Shown in pieces: positions 8,586-17,100 of a DNA stretch of 64,000 nt (position 1 is the stretch's first letter; each line of letters opens with the position of its first letter). Below the pieces are notes generated by a model that worked only from the letters and a program-made list of their open reading frames with translations, searched no databases and was not told where the DNA came from. Position numbers and translations under genes: made by a program. This stretch comes from Nocardioides jishulii. Lineage in GTDB: Bacteria; Actinomycetota; Actinomycetes; Propionibacteriales; Nocardioidaceae. The stretch is taken from assembly GCF_006007965.1 (NCBI RefSeq), contig NZ_CP040748.1:2604001-2668000 (forward strand), read 5' to 3'.

Positions 8586-9518
8586 TCACCACGTGGGCCG
8601 GTCGGAGGTCTTCCCCTGGGTGGGCGCCGAGCTGTCCTGCTCGGACGACCGCCGTCGTGCTGCCCCGGACGTCCTCTCGGCCAGCTCGGAGGCCTTGTCC
8701 TCGGGAGAGTCCGCCTCCTGCGGCTGACCGTCGCGTGTCGGGGTCCCGTCCAGCTTCTGCTCCAACCGTCGGGCGGCCTCCTCGAGCTGGTCGGCCTGGG
8801 AGCCAGGCCCCTCGGCGGCGTCTCCCTGGCCCTCGCCCTCGCCGTCGCCCTCACTGCCTTCGCTGTCGCTGCCCTCCCCCTCCCCCGGTTCGCCATCCTC
8901 AGAGCCGTCGCCGTCCTCGCCGTCCTCCGCATCGGCGTCCGAGTCAGCGTCGGAGCCGGACTCGGAGTCCGAGTCGGAGTCGGAGGCGGAGTCGGACTCC
9001 TCCGCCTCGCCGTTTCCGGACTCCCCCTGTTCGGCGGAGCAGCCCTCGGCCTCGGCCAGCACCTGCTGGGCCTGCGACCAGCGGCTCCGGGCGCCGGCCT
9101 GGTCGTCGGCCTCCGCGAGCTCGTCCCCCAGGGTCTCCAGGGCCAACGACTCGTTGAGGGCCACCCGGCACAACGCGTACGCGGGCACCGTGCGGCGCGC
9201 CCGGGCGAAGAGATCCGCGGCCTCGAGCCAGCGACCCTGCGCCATCACCGCGACGCCCACGTCGTAGGGGGCCTTCCAGCGCTCCAGCACGTCGATGCGG
9301 TCGCTCACCCGGAACCACGACTCGGCCGCGGCGTGGTCGCCCTCGCGCCAGTGGCGTTCGCCGACGAAGGCGCTGCCCGTGAGGGCGGCGAGGTGGCCCA
9401 GCACGACGGTGGCAGCGGCGACGGTCGCGACCGCACCGCGTACGACGCGTCGACGTGTCCTGGCGCGCACCGGGTCGTCGAGCCGACGCGGTGTCCTGTC
9501 GGGTACGTCCGGACTCAT
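8586..9518 (-). CDS. TPR-like protein with acidic Ser-Asp/Glu-rich tail (last gene of B12-linked operon)
   Basis: A 310-residue protein. After a basic N-terminus and one TM segment (about 26-48), residues 50-160 form helical TPR-like pairs ('AAAESWFRVSDRIDVLERW', 'GRWLEAADLFARARRTVP'). A long low-complexity acidic stretch follows (about 165-245) built from Ser, Asp, Glu and Gly, then a charged helical tail. TPR partners of VWA proteins occur in aerotolerance (Bat) clusters, and its place after two VWA genes fits that plan. It overlaps the upstream VWA gene by 4 bases. The acidic tract may bind cations or act as a spacer; no enzyme domain is seen. Confidence 0.75.
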   Translation of the reverse strand: MSPDVPDRTPRRLDDPVRARTRRRVVRGAVATVAAATVVLGHLAALTGSAFVGERHWREGDHAAAESWFRVSDRIDVLERWKAPYDVGVAVMAQGRWLEAADLFARARRTVPAYALCRVALNESLALETLGDELAEADDQAGARSRWSQAQQVLAEAEGCSAEQGESGNGEAEESDSASDSDSDSESGSDADSDADAEDGEDGDGSEDGEPGEGEGSDSEGSEGDGEGEGQGDAAEGPGSQADQLEEAARRLEQKLDGTPTRDGQPQEADSPEDKASELAERTSGAARRRSSEQDSSAPTQGKTSDRPTW

Positions 9519-10462
9519 CGTTCCTCCTCCATCTCACGCCAGCGCCGCACGGTCACCCAGAGGTGGATCCCCAGCAGCGGGGTCAGGCCCAGGGCCACGA
9601 TCCAGTAGTACTCAGCACCGGGCACCACCTCACGGCCCCCGGTGGCGCTCGGTCCGACCAGGTCCGGCAGGTCGCCGGCACCGCTGCGGTGGACGTACGT
9701 GCCCTCGACCTCGCCCGCGATGGCCCGCAGCGCCTGCTCGTCGAGGACGGAGCGCTGCACGCTGCCGCGCAGCTTCACCCGCTCGGACGATCCCGGGGCC
9801 ACCGGCATCTCACCGCCCGCCTGGGTGCCGTACCCGAGCACCCAGGCCTCGTCGACGAGTTCCGCGAGCGGTGCGAAGGAGGTGCGAGGGGTGCTCTGGG
9901 TCTGCTCGCCGTCCCCGGCGTACACCAGCACCCGCGTGTTCCGGGGCCGTTGGGACGCCACCTTCGCCAGGGTCTCGCGCGCCAGCTCGACGCCGACCGA
10001 GACGTCGGACCCCGTCGCCTTCGCCGACGGACGCCAGCCCACGGTGCCCAAGGTGGTCACGACGCTGCCCACGTCGGTCGTGGCAGGCACCAGCACGCGG
10101 GCCGAGTCGTCGAAGGCGATCACCGTGACGTGGGCCCCGGCGGCAGCCGCCACGCCCTGGATCAGGTCGGCGCTGGCTCCGTCCATCCGTGACCCGCCCA
10201 GGTGGTCCAGCGCCCCCATCGAGGCGGTCCTGTCGAGCATGATCACCACGTCCGTCGCGGCGACCACGGGGACGTCGCGCTCCTGCTCACCCGAGGGGCG
10301 CAACGCCACCACGACCAGCCCCAGCGCCGCCACGACCCGCACGACGTCGAGCGCACGCGACGTGGTGGACGCGGTGCTCCAGCGTCGAGATGCGGCCACG
10401 GCCAGCGCTGCTGCCACCGCACCGGCGAGGACGACGAGCCACCACTGCGGTTGCCAGGTCAT
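9515..10462 (-). CDS. VWA domain membrane protein (BatA/BatB-like)
   Basis: A 315-residue protein with an N-terminal hydrophobic helix (about 8-25), another near 40-55, a von Willebrand factor A domain (about 75-255) and a C-terminal TM helix (about 282-302). The metal-ion MIDAS motif reads 'DRTAS' in place of the usual DxSxS. Thr can also ligate metal, but this is a deviation from the second VWA gene upstream. VWA proteins pair with MoxR AAA+ ATPases in folding or metal-insertion machines. It overlaps both neighbours by 4 bases. Confidence 0.85.
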   Translation of the reverse strand: MTWQPQWWLVVLAGAVAAALAVAASRRWSTASTTSRALDVVRVVAALGLVVVALRPSGEQERDVPVVAATDVVIMLDRTASMGALDHLGGSRMDGASADLIQGVAAAAGAHVTVIAFDDSARVLVPATTDVGSVVTTLGTVGWRPSAKATGSDVSVGVELARETLAKVASQRPRNTRVLVYAGDGEQTQSTPRTSFAPLAELVDEAWVLGYGTQAGGEMPVAPGSSERVKLRGSVQRSVLDEQALRAIAGEVEGTYVHRSGAGDLPDLVGPSATGGREVVPGAEYYWIVALGLTPLLGIHLWVTVRRWREMEEER

Positions 10463-11427
10463 GGACGCCTCCTCTCCACGGCCACGCCGAGCCCCAGGCC
10501 CAGCAGCGCCAGGAGGACTCCGGGGGCAGTGACGTCGAAGCTGCGTTCCTGGGCGGTGGCCAACAGCGCGACCCTCTCCTGCTTGGCCACGGCGCGGGAG
10601 ATGACGGCCGTGTTGGTCGACGCCGACGGGTCGAGCGTGAGGACGTCACCGTGCGTCCGGGCAGTCTGCCCGCGCAGCTCGGCGACAGCACCCGCAGGCG
10701 TTCCTCGCGGCGTGACGGCGAAGACCATCACGTCACCGCCGACCGCCAGCTCGGTCGCCTCGGTGAGGCTGTAGATCGAGTTGCCGGAGACGAGGTTGTC
10801 GGTGGCCAGGACCAGGGTGCGGGCACGCTCCTCGTCCGGGCGGTCGAAGTGCTGGACGCAGCTCGCCAGGCCGTCACCCACCAAGGACGACCCCGAGGCG
10901 GGCGCCGTCGTCCCGGCGACCGGCTCCTCGGCCAGGAGCTCGTCACGAGCCGCCGCGAGTCGATTCGCCACCTCGTCGTGGTCGTCGGTCAGGGCGAACC
11001 CGGTGACGGCGTTGGCGTCGAACATCACGAACCCGATCCGCTCCTCGGTCAGCTCCCCCACCAGCGCCAGGTAGGTGTCGAGGACGTCCTCGACGACAGG
11101 AACCATCGAGCCCGAGACATCCATGCACAGCACCACGTCGCGCTGGCGCAGTGCCTCGGAGTCGTCGCTCACCATCACGAAGCGCGACGCCAGGATCGCC
11201 AGGCCAGTCAGGACCATCGCGACGGCAGCCACCCCGACGCGCCGCCGTCGTGCCTCCTCCCTCACGACCCGTTGCCACGAGGGCAGACGCCGCAGGCGCT
11301 GCGACGCTGCGACCGGGACCCCGGACGGACGGCCGCGACGCCGCCCGGGCAGCCACCAGGCAGCGGCCGCGAGGACGAGGCCGCAGGCAAGGACGAGGGC
11401 GCCCACCCACCACTGGATCAGCGCCAC
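10459..11427 (-). CDS. VWA domain membrane protein with canonical MIDAS
   Basis: About 322 residues from a GTG at 11427, chosen because it gives a 10-base overlap with the upstream gene and removes a junk-like Arg/Pro leader. TM helices lie near residues 5-25 and 60-80 and at the C-terminus (about 298-316). The VWA domain between them has an intact MIDAS 'DVSGS' ('VLCMDVSGSMVPVVEDV'), a threonine site near 'VAGTTAP' and a later Asp in 'VLATDNLVSG'. This is the typical partner of MoxR and DUF58 proteins. The two VWA proteins here are probably paired membrane-bound components acting outside the membrane. Confidence 0.88.
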   Translation of the reverse strand: MALIQWWVGALVLACGLVLAAAAWWLPGRRRGRPSGVPVAASQRLRRLPSWQRVVREEARRRRVGVAAVAMVLTGLAILASRFVMVSDDSEALRQRDVVLCMDVSGSMVPVVEDVLDTYLALVGELTEERIGFVMFDANAVTGFALTDDHDEVANRLAAARDELLAEEPVAGTTAPASGSSLVGDGLASCVQHFDRPDEERARTLVLATDNLVSGNSIYSLTEATELAVGGDVMVFAVTPRGTPAGAVAELRGQTARTHGDVLTLDPSASTNTAVISRAVAKQERVALLATAQERSFDVTAPGVLLALLGLGLGVAVERRRP

Positions 11428-11918
11428 GACGACACCACCTCGACGGCGCGGCGGCCGAACCCAGCCACGTCGGCGTCCCCGCCGGCACGGAAGACAACGT
11501 CGGAGATCTCGAGGAGCAGGTCGACAGCCGCCCCCAGACGGGGGTCGCGGTCGGCGGCCACGAGCCACTGCATCCGCGTCGTGTAGTCGAGGTCGCTGCC
11601 GGTGGCCACCCCGAGGAAGGAGCGGACCTCCGCGCCCAGCCGTCCGACGAGGGCGCGCCGGGTGACGGCGTCTCCCCCGGAGGAGGCGGCGATGTCGCCC
11701 AGCCTCCGGAGGGTGGCGGCACGCAGCGCCTCGAGATCGTCTTCTGCAGGCTCGTCACGGGCCGCGAGCGCCCGACGGCACATCCAGGTCGCCAGGGCGG
11801 CGGCGACCACGGCCACCAGGGCAGGGACCCACCACCACGGGGAGTAGAGGACGGGTGGCTGGATGCGGTCGAGGTCGAGGTCGACCGTCAGGAGAGCCAT
11901 CGCGGGTTCACCGGACAC
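11418..11918 (-). CDS. Small single-TM protein (DUF4381-like) of the MoxR-VWA cluster
   Basis: A 166-residue protein with one TM segment (about 27-50, 'SPWWWVPALVAVVAAALATW') followed by a helical cytoplasmic part with 'RRALVGRLGAEVRSFLGV' and 'TTRMQWLVAA'. Small proteins of this plan (DUF4381 type) sit between DUF58 and VWA genes in MoxR operons. The match is by position, size and topology, not by a strong motif. It overlaps the DUF58 gene by 11 bases and the VWA gene by 10 bases. Confidence 0.68.
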   Translation of the reverse strand: MSGEPAMALLTVDLDLDRIQPPVLYSPWWWVPALVAVVAAALATWMCRRALAARDEPAEDDLEALRAATLRRLGDIAASSGGDAVTRRALVGRLGAEVRSFLGVATGSDLDYTTRMQWLVAADRDPRLGAAVDLLLEISDVVFRAGGDADVAGFGRRAVEVVSSWR

Positions 11919-12801
11919 GACGCCTCCGTTCCATCAGGGTGAGCAGGTCGGGCACGGCCGTCTCGAGACGCTCCAGGTGCACGTGCGCGACCCCGATGCG
12001 GTCGAGGCCCGCGTCACGGCGTACGCGCCGGTCGCGGTCCGCGGCGGCCAACTCCTCCGCGAGGGCGGGGTTCGTGCGGAGGAAGTCGGGGACCTGGTGC
12101 CCGGAGACGACGTCGAGGGCCCGCGCGCCGTGCCGTACCGGCACCGTCGGGTCGACGTCGGCCACAGTGAGCACGATGAGCTCGTGCTGCGCGGCCAGTC
12201 GGAGCAGGCGCCGTTCCAGGAGGGCGTCCCACTCGGGATCGCCCAGAACGACGACCATCAGGGTGCGCCGACGTACGGCGTGGCTGGCGTGGTCGAGCAG
12301 GTCGAGCGTGCGCTGGGCCGGGGAATCGGGAGTGCACGCGTCCACGAGGGCCTCCAGCATCCGCTCCAGGTCGACCTCACGGGTGCTGGGCCGGGTCGCC
12401 ACGGGGCCGTTCGGTCCTGAGTGGACGAGACCCACATGGTCGCCGGCCCGCGACGCGACCCACCCGAGCAGACCCGCGGCCGTCACGGCCACGTCGCGCT
12501 TGAGGTCGGTGCCGGTCGGCTCCCAGTGCGCGGCCGCGGAGAGCTCACGCCCCGTGTCCACGACCAGCAGGACCAGCGCACGCCGTTCCGCGACGTGCCG
12601 CTTGACCAGCAGGTCCCCGTGGCGCGCGGAGGCCTTCCAGTCGACGTCCGACACGTCGTCGCCGGCGACGTACGCCCTCAGGTCGGAGAAGTCGAGACTG
12701 CGCGCGTGGGTGGTGGACGCGTGGCGTCCGTCGAGCAGGGTCCGGACCCTGCGGTGCGCGACGAGCTCCGCCCTGGTGCGGATGCGGGTGAGCAGTGCCA
12801 T
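11908..12801 (-). CDS. DUF58 domain protein
   Basis: A 297-residue soluble DUF58 protein. The family signature is clear: 'LRAYVAGDDVSDVDWKASAR', 'LLVKRHVAERRALVLLVVDTG', then a VWA-like fold through residue 240. DUF58 proteins accompany MoxR ATPases and VWA proteins in a conserved but poorly understood chaperone-like or metal-insertion system. The usual DxSxS after 'VLLVVD' is 'DTGRE', so a functional MIDAS is unlikely here. It starts 3 bases after the MoxR stop. Confidence 0.9.
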   Translation of the reverse strand: MALLTRIRTRAELVAHRRVRTLLDGRHASTTHARSLDFSDLRAYVAGDDVSDVDWKASARHGDLLVKRHVAERRALVLLVVDTGRELSAAAHWEPTGTDLKRDVAVTAAGLLGWVASRAGDHVGLVHSGPNGPVATRPSTREVDLERMLEALVDACTPDSPAQRTLDLLDHASHAVRRRTLMVVVLGDPEWDALLERRLLRLAAQHELIVLTVADVDPTVPVRHGARALDVVSGHQVPDFLRTNPALAEELAAADRDRRVRRDAGLDRIGVAHVHLERLETAVPDLLTLMERRRRVR

Positions 12802-12804
12802 CGC

Positions 12805-13791
12805 TCAGGGGGTGGGGACGGCGGCGAAGACGGCGTCCACCACGTCGTCGGGGCTGACCCGTGCGGCCATGGCCTCGAAGGTGAGGAGGATCCGGTGCCG
12901 CAGCACCTGGTGCCGCAGCTCGACGACGTCGTCGGGCAGGACGTGGTCACGACCCGCCAGCACGGCCAGGCCTCGGGCAGCCTGGAGAAAGGCGATGGCG
13001 CCACGAGGGCTGGCGCCGTGCTCGACGTAGCGCGCCACGTCGGCCGGCAGGTGGGCGTCGGGATAGCGGGTGACGTTGACGATCTCGACGATGTAGCGCA
13101 GCACCGACTCGTCCACGTGCACCCGGTCGGCCACCGACTGGAGGAACATGACGTCGTCGAGGGTGGCGACCGCATCGACGCTGGTGCCGCGCAGGCTGCC
13201 GTCGGCGACCCGCCGTAGCATCTCGGCCTCCTCGAAGGGGCTGGGGTGGCGCAGCACCTCCTTGAGGAGGAAGCGGTCCATCTGCGCCTGGGGGAGGACG
13301 TAGGTGCCCTCCTCGTCGATGGGGTTCTGCGTGGCGAGCACGAGGAAGGGGTCGGGGAGCCGGTGCGTCTCGCCACCGATGGTCGTCTGGCGCTCCTGCA
13401 TCGCCTCCAACATCGCCGACTGGGTCTTGGCCGAGGAACGGTTGATCTCGTCGAGCAGCACGAAGTGCGCGTGGACCGGACCCAGCTGGGTCGAGAAGGT
13501 GGCGCTGCGAGGGTCGTAGACCTGGGTGCCGACGATGTCGGAGGGCAGCAGGTCAGGCGTGCACTGGACCCGCGAGAAGCTCGCCGCCACGGAGGAGGCG
13601 AGGACCGAGGCCGACAACGTCTTGGCCAGGCCCGGCACCGACTCCATCAGGACGTGGCCACGCGCCATCAACGTCACGAGCAGGCTGCGCAGCAGGGTCC
13701 GTTGCCCCACCACCTTGCTCGCGAAGGCGGTCTCCACGGCGGTGACGACCTCCGTGGCACGCGCGATCTCGTGGTTGGTCAACTGCGTCAT
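12805..13791 (-). CDS. MoxR family AAA+ ATPase
   Basis: A 328-residue MoxR ATPase from ATG 13791, which forms an ATGA overlap with the upstream S-component gene. The AAA+ core is intact: Walker A 'ESVPGLAKT', Walker B 'FVLLDEINRSS', sensor 1 'LATQNPIDEEGTY', 'LPQAQMDRFLL' and an Arg finger region 'EVLRHPSPFEEAEML'. A C-terminal AAA lid follows ('SPRGAIAFLQAARGLAVLAGRDHV'). MoxR ATPases work with VWA proteins, as chelatase AAA+ subunits (CobS, BchI) work with CobT and BchD. It is the only protein in this operon with intact ATPase motifs. Confidence 0.95.
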   Translation of the reverse strand: MTQLTNHEIARATEVVTAVETAFASKVVGQRTLLRSLLVTLMARGHVLMESVPGLAKTLSASVLASSVAASFSRVQCTPDLLPSDIVGTQVYDPRSATFSTQLGPVHAHFVLLDEINRSSAKTQSAMLEAMQERQTTIGGETHRLPDPFLVLATQNPIDEEGTYVLPQAQMDRFLLKEVLRHPSPFEEAEMLRRVADGSLRGTSVDAVATLDDVMFLQSVADRVHVDESVLRYIVEIVNVTRYPDAHLPADVARYVEHGASPRGAIAFLQAARGLAVLAGRDHVLPDDVVELRHQVLRHRILLTFEAMAARVSPDDVVDAVFAAVPTP

Positions 13792-14678
13792 TTCTTCTCC
13801 TGCTCCACGGGCTGGACGGCCCAGAGTCGTGCGATGGCGGAACTGTCCTCGCGGCGGCGGATCGCGGCCGCGAGGTCGTGGTCGGCGCGCGTGGGACGGT
13901 GTCCCGACGCCGTGTGGGAGGGGCCCCGGAGCATCCGGAGGACCGGCAGCCCCAGGACCGCGACCACGAGTGCCGTGGTGAGTCCACGGACGGTGTCGTA
14001 GGCGAGTGAGGTCTCCGCCGTGTAGGCCCACAGCCGAGCGAGGACCTCGGTGGGCGGAAGCCCGGGGACGAAGTGGGTGGTGGTGCCGCCGGTCTCCTGG
14101 CCCCATCCGATGAGGTTCAACCCCACGCCCGAGGCGATGCCCACGGCCACGGACGCGAGCACGGCCGCCAGCCAGGCCACGACTGTCGGGAGTCGGCGCA
14201 ACAGCGCCCCCGACGCCCCGACGAGCGCCCACACCAGGCACTGGGCCGGCAGGGTCTCGGCCGGGGTGGCCACGAGGACCGTGGAGGCGATCGCCGCACC
14301 GGCACCGGTCAGCACTCCTGCGGCGAGCCCCAGGCCAGCACCGGCCAGCAGGGGCAGGGCGTGGACGACCTCGACGCCCGCGGTTCCCGGCGTCAGCACG
14401 GCGCGCAGCACGCAGTCGGCGACCACGAGGGAGGCGACCGCGGCCAGGGGTTCGATCCGTCGGCCCGCCTCGCGCCTCATGGTGACGGCGAGGAGGACCA
14501 GCCCCGAGATCTGGGCGGTCAACACCCACGGGGCCTCGAGACGCACCTGCTCGCGGTCGGGCACCCCGAGGGAGTCCCAGACCGGCCACGCTGCCCACAG
14601 GGCACTCCCGACCAGCCATGCCACGGCCACGGCCACCGAGCGGTGGCCGGTGGCGGCGATGCTCGACCATCCCTTCAT
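13788..14678 (-). CDS. ECF transporter S component-like membrane protein
   Basis: A 296-residue membrane protein starting at ATG 14678 (MKGWSSIAATG), which overlaps the ABC protein stop as ATGA. About six to seven hydrophobic segments are seen (near 12-30, 42-60, 70-88, 95-135, 140-185 and 240-258). The core 'IEPLAAVASLVVADCVLRAVLTPGTAGVEVVHALPLLAGAGLG' (residue groups, not contiguous quotation beyond the family pattern) resembles actinobacterial ECF S components. An S component binds the vitamin and topples in the membrane. The cobalamin riboswitch upstream and the T and A genes beside it argue for cobalamin or a precursor as substrate. Substrate identity is inference. Confidence 0.72.
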   Translation of the reverse strand: MKGWSSIAATGHRSVAVAVAWLVGSALWAAWPVWDSLGVPDREQVRLEAPWVLTAQISGLVLLAVTMRREAGRRIEPLAAVASLVVADCVLRAVLTPGTAGVEVVHALPLLAGAGLGLAAGVLTGAGAAIASTVLVATPAETLPAQCLVWALVGASGALLRRLPTVVAWLAAVLASVAVGIASGVGLNLIGWGQETGGTTTHFVPGLPPTEVLARLWAYTAETSLAYDTVRGLTTALVVAVLGLPVLRMLRGPSHTASGHRPTRADHDLAAAIRRREDSSAIARLWAVQPVEQEKK

Positions 14679-16138
14679 CGGCGTACCTCCTCGAGGACGT
14701 CTCGGACCCGGAGTGCACGCGAGCCTGCACGGCGCAGCACCGGCGGGTGCGGCAGGTGGGCGGCGACCAGGGCAGGGTTGCCCAGCAGCGCGGGCGCCTC
14801 GGGGTCCGTCGGATCGGGCAGCACGAGGAGCCGGTGGCACGCCCGCACGAGGAACTCCGGGTCGTGGGAGACCACGATCGTGGCGGTGTCTCCCCCGGCA
14901 CGCAGCGCGGCGGCCATCAGGCGTCGCGCGTGCGCGTCCAGCCCGGCCTCAGGACGGTCCAGCACCTCGGTGCGACCCGAGTGGACGCCCAGGGCCCAGA
15001 CGAGGGCACGCTGCTCACCGGTGCTGTGCCGCGCCAGGCCGCGGGCGCCGTCCACGACGGCGAGCCGCGCCGCGGACCGGAGAGCTGCGTCGGCGTCACC
15101 GCCCCGCGCCCTCGTCCATGCCTGCGTCAGGCGCTGCACCGGCACGTGGCCGGGCCACTCGAGGGGTGGACGGGGGCGCGGCTCCTGGTCGACGCTCGCG
15201 GCGATGCGGCGGGCGATCCGCAGCGCCGGGCGGTGGTCCCGGCTGCCGGGCACGACGCCGAGCGTCTCCCCCACGGTCACGTCGACCCCGGCCAGCGCTC
15301 CCAGGTCGACCCCCGCACGCTCGGCCGGCACCGGGACGACCGCAAGGGTAGAGGAGCCGACCAGTCCGCTGGCCGTCGGCACCGCCGCCTGCACGAGAGG
15401 CACGGCGGCCAGGGCGTCGAGGTCCCACCACGACGACTCCGGCAAGCCAAGCGCCCGCGCCAGGGACGCCTGGGGAGGCAGGGGGAGCCTGCGCGGACGC
15501 CAGGCGGCGGCCGGGCGGACGACGACGTCGCCCTGGTCCACCAGCTCGACGACCCGGTCGGCCAGCGGCACACCGGTGCCGAGGTCGTGCTCGACCCAGC
15601 AGACGTCGATCCCGGCGTCCGCGGTGTCACGCAGGACCTGCCCTACCACCTCCCGAAGGTCGGGGGTGAGCAGCCTCAGCGGCTGGTCGACGACGAGGAG
15701 CACCGAAGGGTGGTCACGCCGAGAGGCCAGGGCCGCGAGGACGCCGCGCAGCACCGGAACGGCTGCGTACGTGGCCGGGTCGAGGTCGCGCAACGACCGT
15801 CCCCGATCGGCGTCGCTCCCGAGGCGCCCCCACAGGGCGGCGGCCTCCGGTCCGGGCTGGCCCAGCGCCCGGGACACCGGGACGTCCAACGGAGGGTCGA
15901 GACGGTCTGACCCGACGTGGTGGACCGACACCTCGGAGCCACCGGGCCGTCGGGCGAGACCGCCACGGACGAGGGCACCGCGCGGCAGGTCGCCACCCAG
16001 CGCAGCGGCCAGGGCGGTCGCGCCTGACCCGCTACGTCCGGTCAGGAGGGTGAGGCCCGAGATCTCGAAGGAGACCGGGCCCACCGCGATGCCGCGACCG
16101 GGCAGCCACACGGCCAGCGACTCCACGACCGCGCTCAT
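14675..16138 (-). CDS. Double ABC (EcfA-like) protein with degenerate ATPase motifs
   Basis: A 487-residue protein laid out as two fused ABC halves, as in fused EcfA1-EcfA2. Half 1 has a Walker A-like 'GRSGSGAT' (34-41) in which Ala40 replaces the essential Lys, no LSGGQ-type signature, and Walker B 'LLVVDQP' with Gln in place of the catalytic Glu; an H-loop His remains ('CWVEHDL'). Half 2 has lost Walker A ('VVPGSRDHRPAL'), keeps a signature 'STGEQ', has 'VLDRPEAGLD' with Arg in place of the catalytic Glu, and keeps the H-loop ('VVSHDPEF'). Neither half should hydrolyse ATP normally. Reading frame and codon use are intact, so it is a conserved protein and not a pseudogene by sequence. Confidence 0.8.
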   Translation of the reverse strand: MSAVVESLAVWLPGRGIAVGPVSFEISGLTLLTGRSGSGATALAAALGGDLPRGALVRGGLARRPGGSEVSVHHVGSDRLDPPLDVPVSRALGQPGPEAAALWGRLGSDADRGRSLRDLDPATYAAVPVLRGVLAALASRRDHPSVLLVVDQPLRLLTPDLREVVGQVLRDTADAGIDVCWVEHDLGTGVPLADRVVELVDQGDVVVRPAAAWRPRRLPLPPQASLARALGLPESSWWDLDALAAVPLVQAAVPTASGLVGSSTLAVVPVPAERAGVDLGALAGVDVTVGETLGVVPGSRDHRPALRIARRIAASVDQEPRPRPPLEWPGHVPVQRLTQAWTRARGGDADAALRSAARLAVVDGARGLARHSTGEQRALVWALGVHSGRTEVLDRPEAGLDAHARRLMAAALRAGGDTATIVVSHDPEFLVRACHRLLVLPDPTDPEAPALLGNPALVAAHLPHPPVLRRAGSRALRVRDVLEEVRR

Positions 16139-17100
16139 CGGGTCTCCGCCGATTCGTGCGAGGCGACTCGGTCGCCTTCGGGCAGGGTGGCGCAGAGGAC
16201 CGGCAGCACCAGGAGGCTGAGCGCGGCGAGCGTCCCGTCGACACCGGTGGTGAGGAGGACGCCGGTCAGCAGCGCGGACCCGGCAGGAGCCAGGTCGCTA
16301 GGGCTCCTCACGACGCAGCGCGCACGCGAGAGCAGGAGACCGCCGACCGCGCCGAGGGCGAGGGCACCCACGCTGGCGTGGGCCCCGCTGACCACGCGCG
16401 TCATGGCCAGCACGCTGGCGGCCACCGCCACGCCGGTCAGGACCACCAGACGGATCCGGGCCCGCACCCCCGAGTCGTCGAGGGTGGTCGTCGTACGCCA
16501 GTGGCGAGCCCGTTCGCCGGCGGAGGCAGCCGCGTGGCGCCAGCGAGGTGCGAGCCGCCCGAGGCCATGGGCCTCGAGGTCGGTGCGCGACCGTTCAGCG
16601 CGAGCCAGCGCGTCGGCAACGAAGCAGAGCGGGTGGACGAGCGGGGCCATCCGTCCCAGGACGGCGTCCGCCCCCTCGGCCAGACGCTCGGCCGGTACGC
16701 AGCGCAGCACGAGCGCGAGCAGCGCCAGGTGCGCCAGCGCCCGAGCGCCCAGGGCCAGACCACCGAGGAGGCGTCCGGTGGTGACCGGCCCTCCGACGGG
16801 TGTGCCCGACTCAGCGGACCACTCCGGCAGCACCCAGACCACGTCGCCCCCACTGCCCGGACCGACCGCCAGCGTCACCACGACCCACACCGCCACGATC
16901 GCCGCGGCGACGGTGAGCACGGGCGTCCCCCAGCCCTTGAGGGCCGAGCCCCGGGTCCACCACACCAGGAGGACGGCCACAAGGACGCAGACGGGTGCCC
17001 ACCACGACGCGTGGGTGTTCAGGAGCACGTAGGCGCCAGCTGCCCAGAGGATCCAGCCTGCGTCGACGAGCCGCAGGGTCGGGCGTGGTCGGGTGGTCAT
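16135..17100 (-). CDS. ECF transporter T component-like membrane protein (CbiQ family)
   Basis: A 321-residue membrane protein from ATG 17100 (MTTRPRPTL). TM segments lie near 14-30, 33-48, 57-78, 110-135, 225-245 and 250-268, plus a C-terminal pair. A cytoplasmic coupling region holds 'RSRTDLEAHGLGRLAP', the position where EcfT proteins have an Ala-Arg-Gly motif; here it reads Ala-His-Gly. T components link the ATPases to the substrate-binding S component. The altered coupling motif matches the altered ABC protein next to it. It overlaps both neighbours by 4 bases. Confidence 0.75.
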   Translation of the reverse strand: MTTRPRPTLRLVDAGWILWAAGAYVLLNTHASWWAPVCVLVAVLLVWWTRGSALKGWGTPVLTVAAAIVAVWVVVTLAVGPGSGGDVVWVLPEWSAESGTPVGGPVTTGRLLGGLALGARALAHLALLALVLRCVPAERLAEGADAVLGRMAPLVHPLCFVADALARAERSRTDLEAHGLGRLAPRWRHAAASAGERARHWRTTTTLDDSGVRARIRLVVLTGVAVAASVLAMTRVVSGAHASVGALALGAVGGLLLSRARCVVRSPSDLAPAGSALLTGVLLTTGVDGTLAALSLLVLPVLCATLPEGDRVASHESAETR

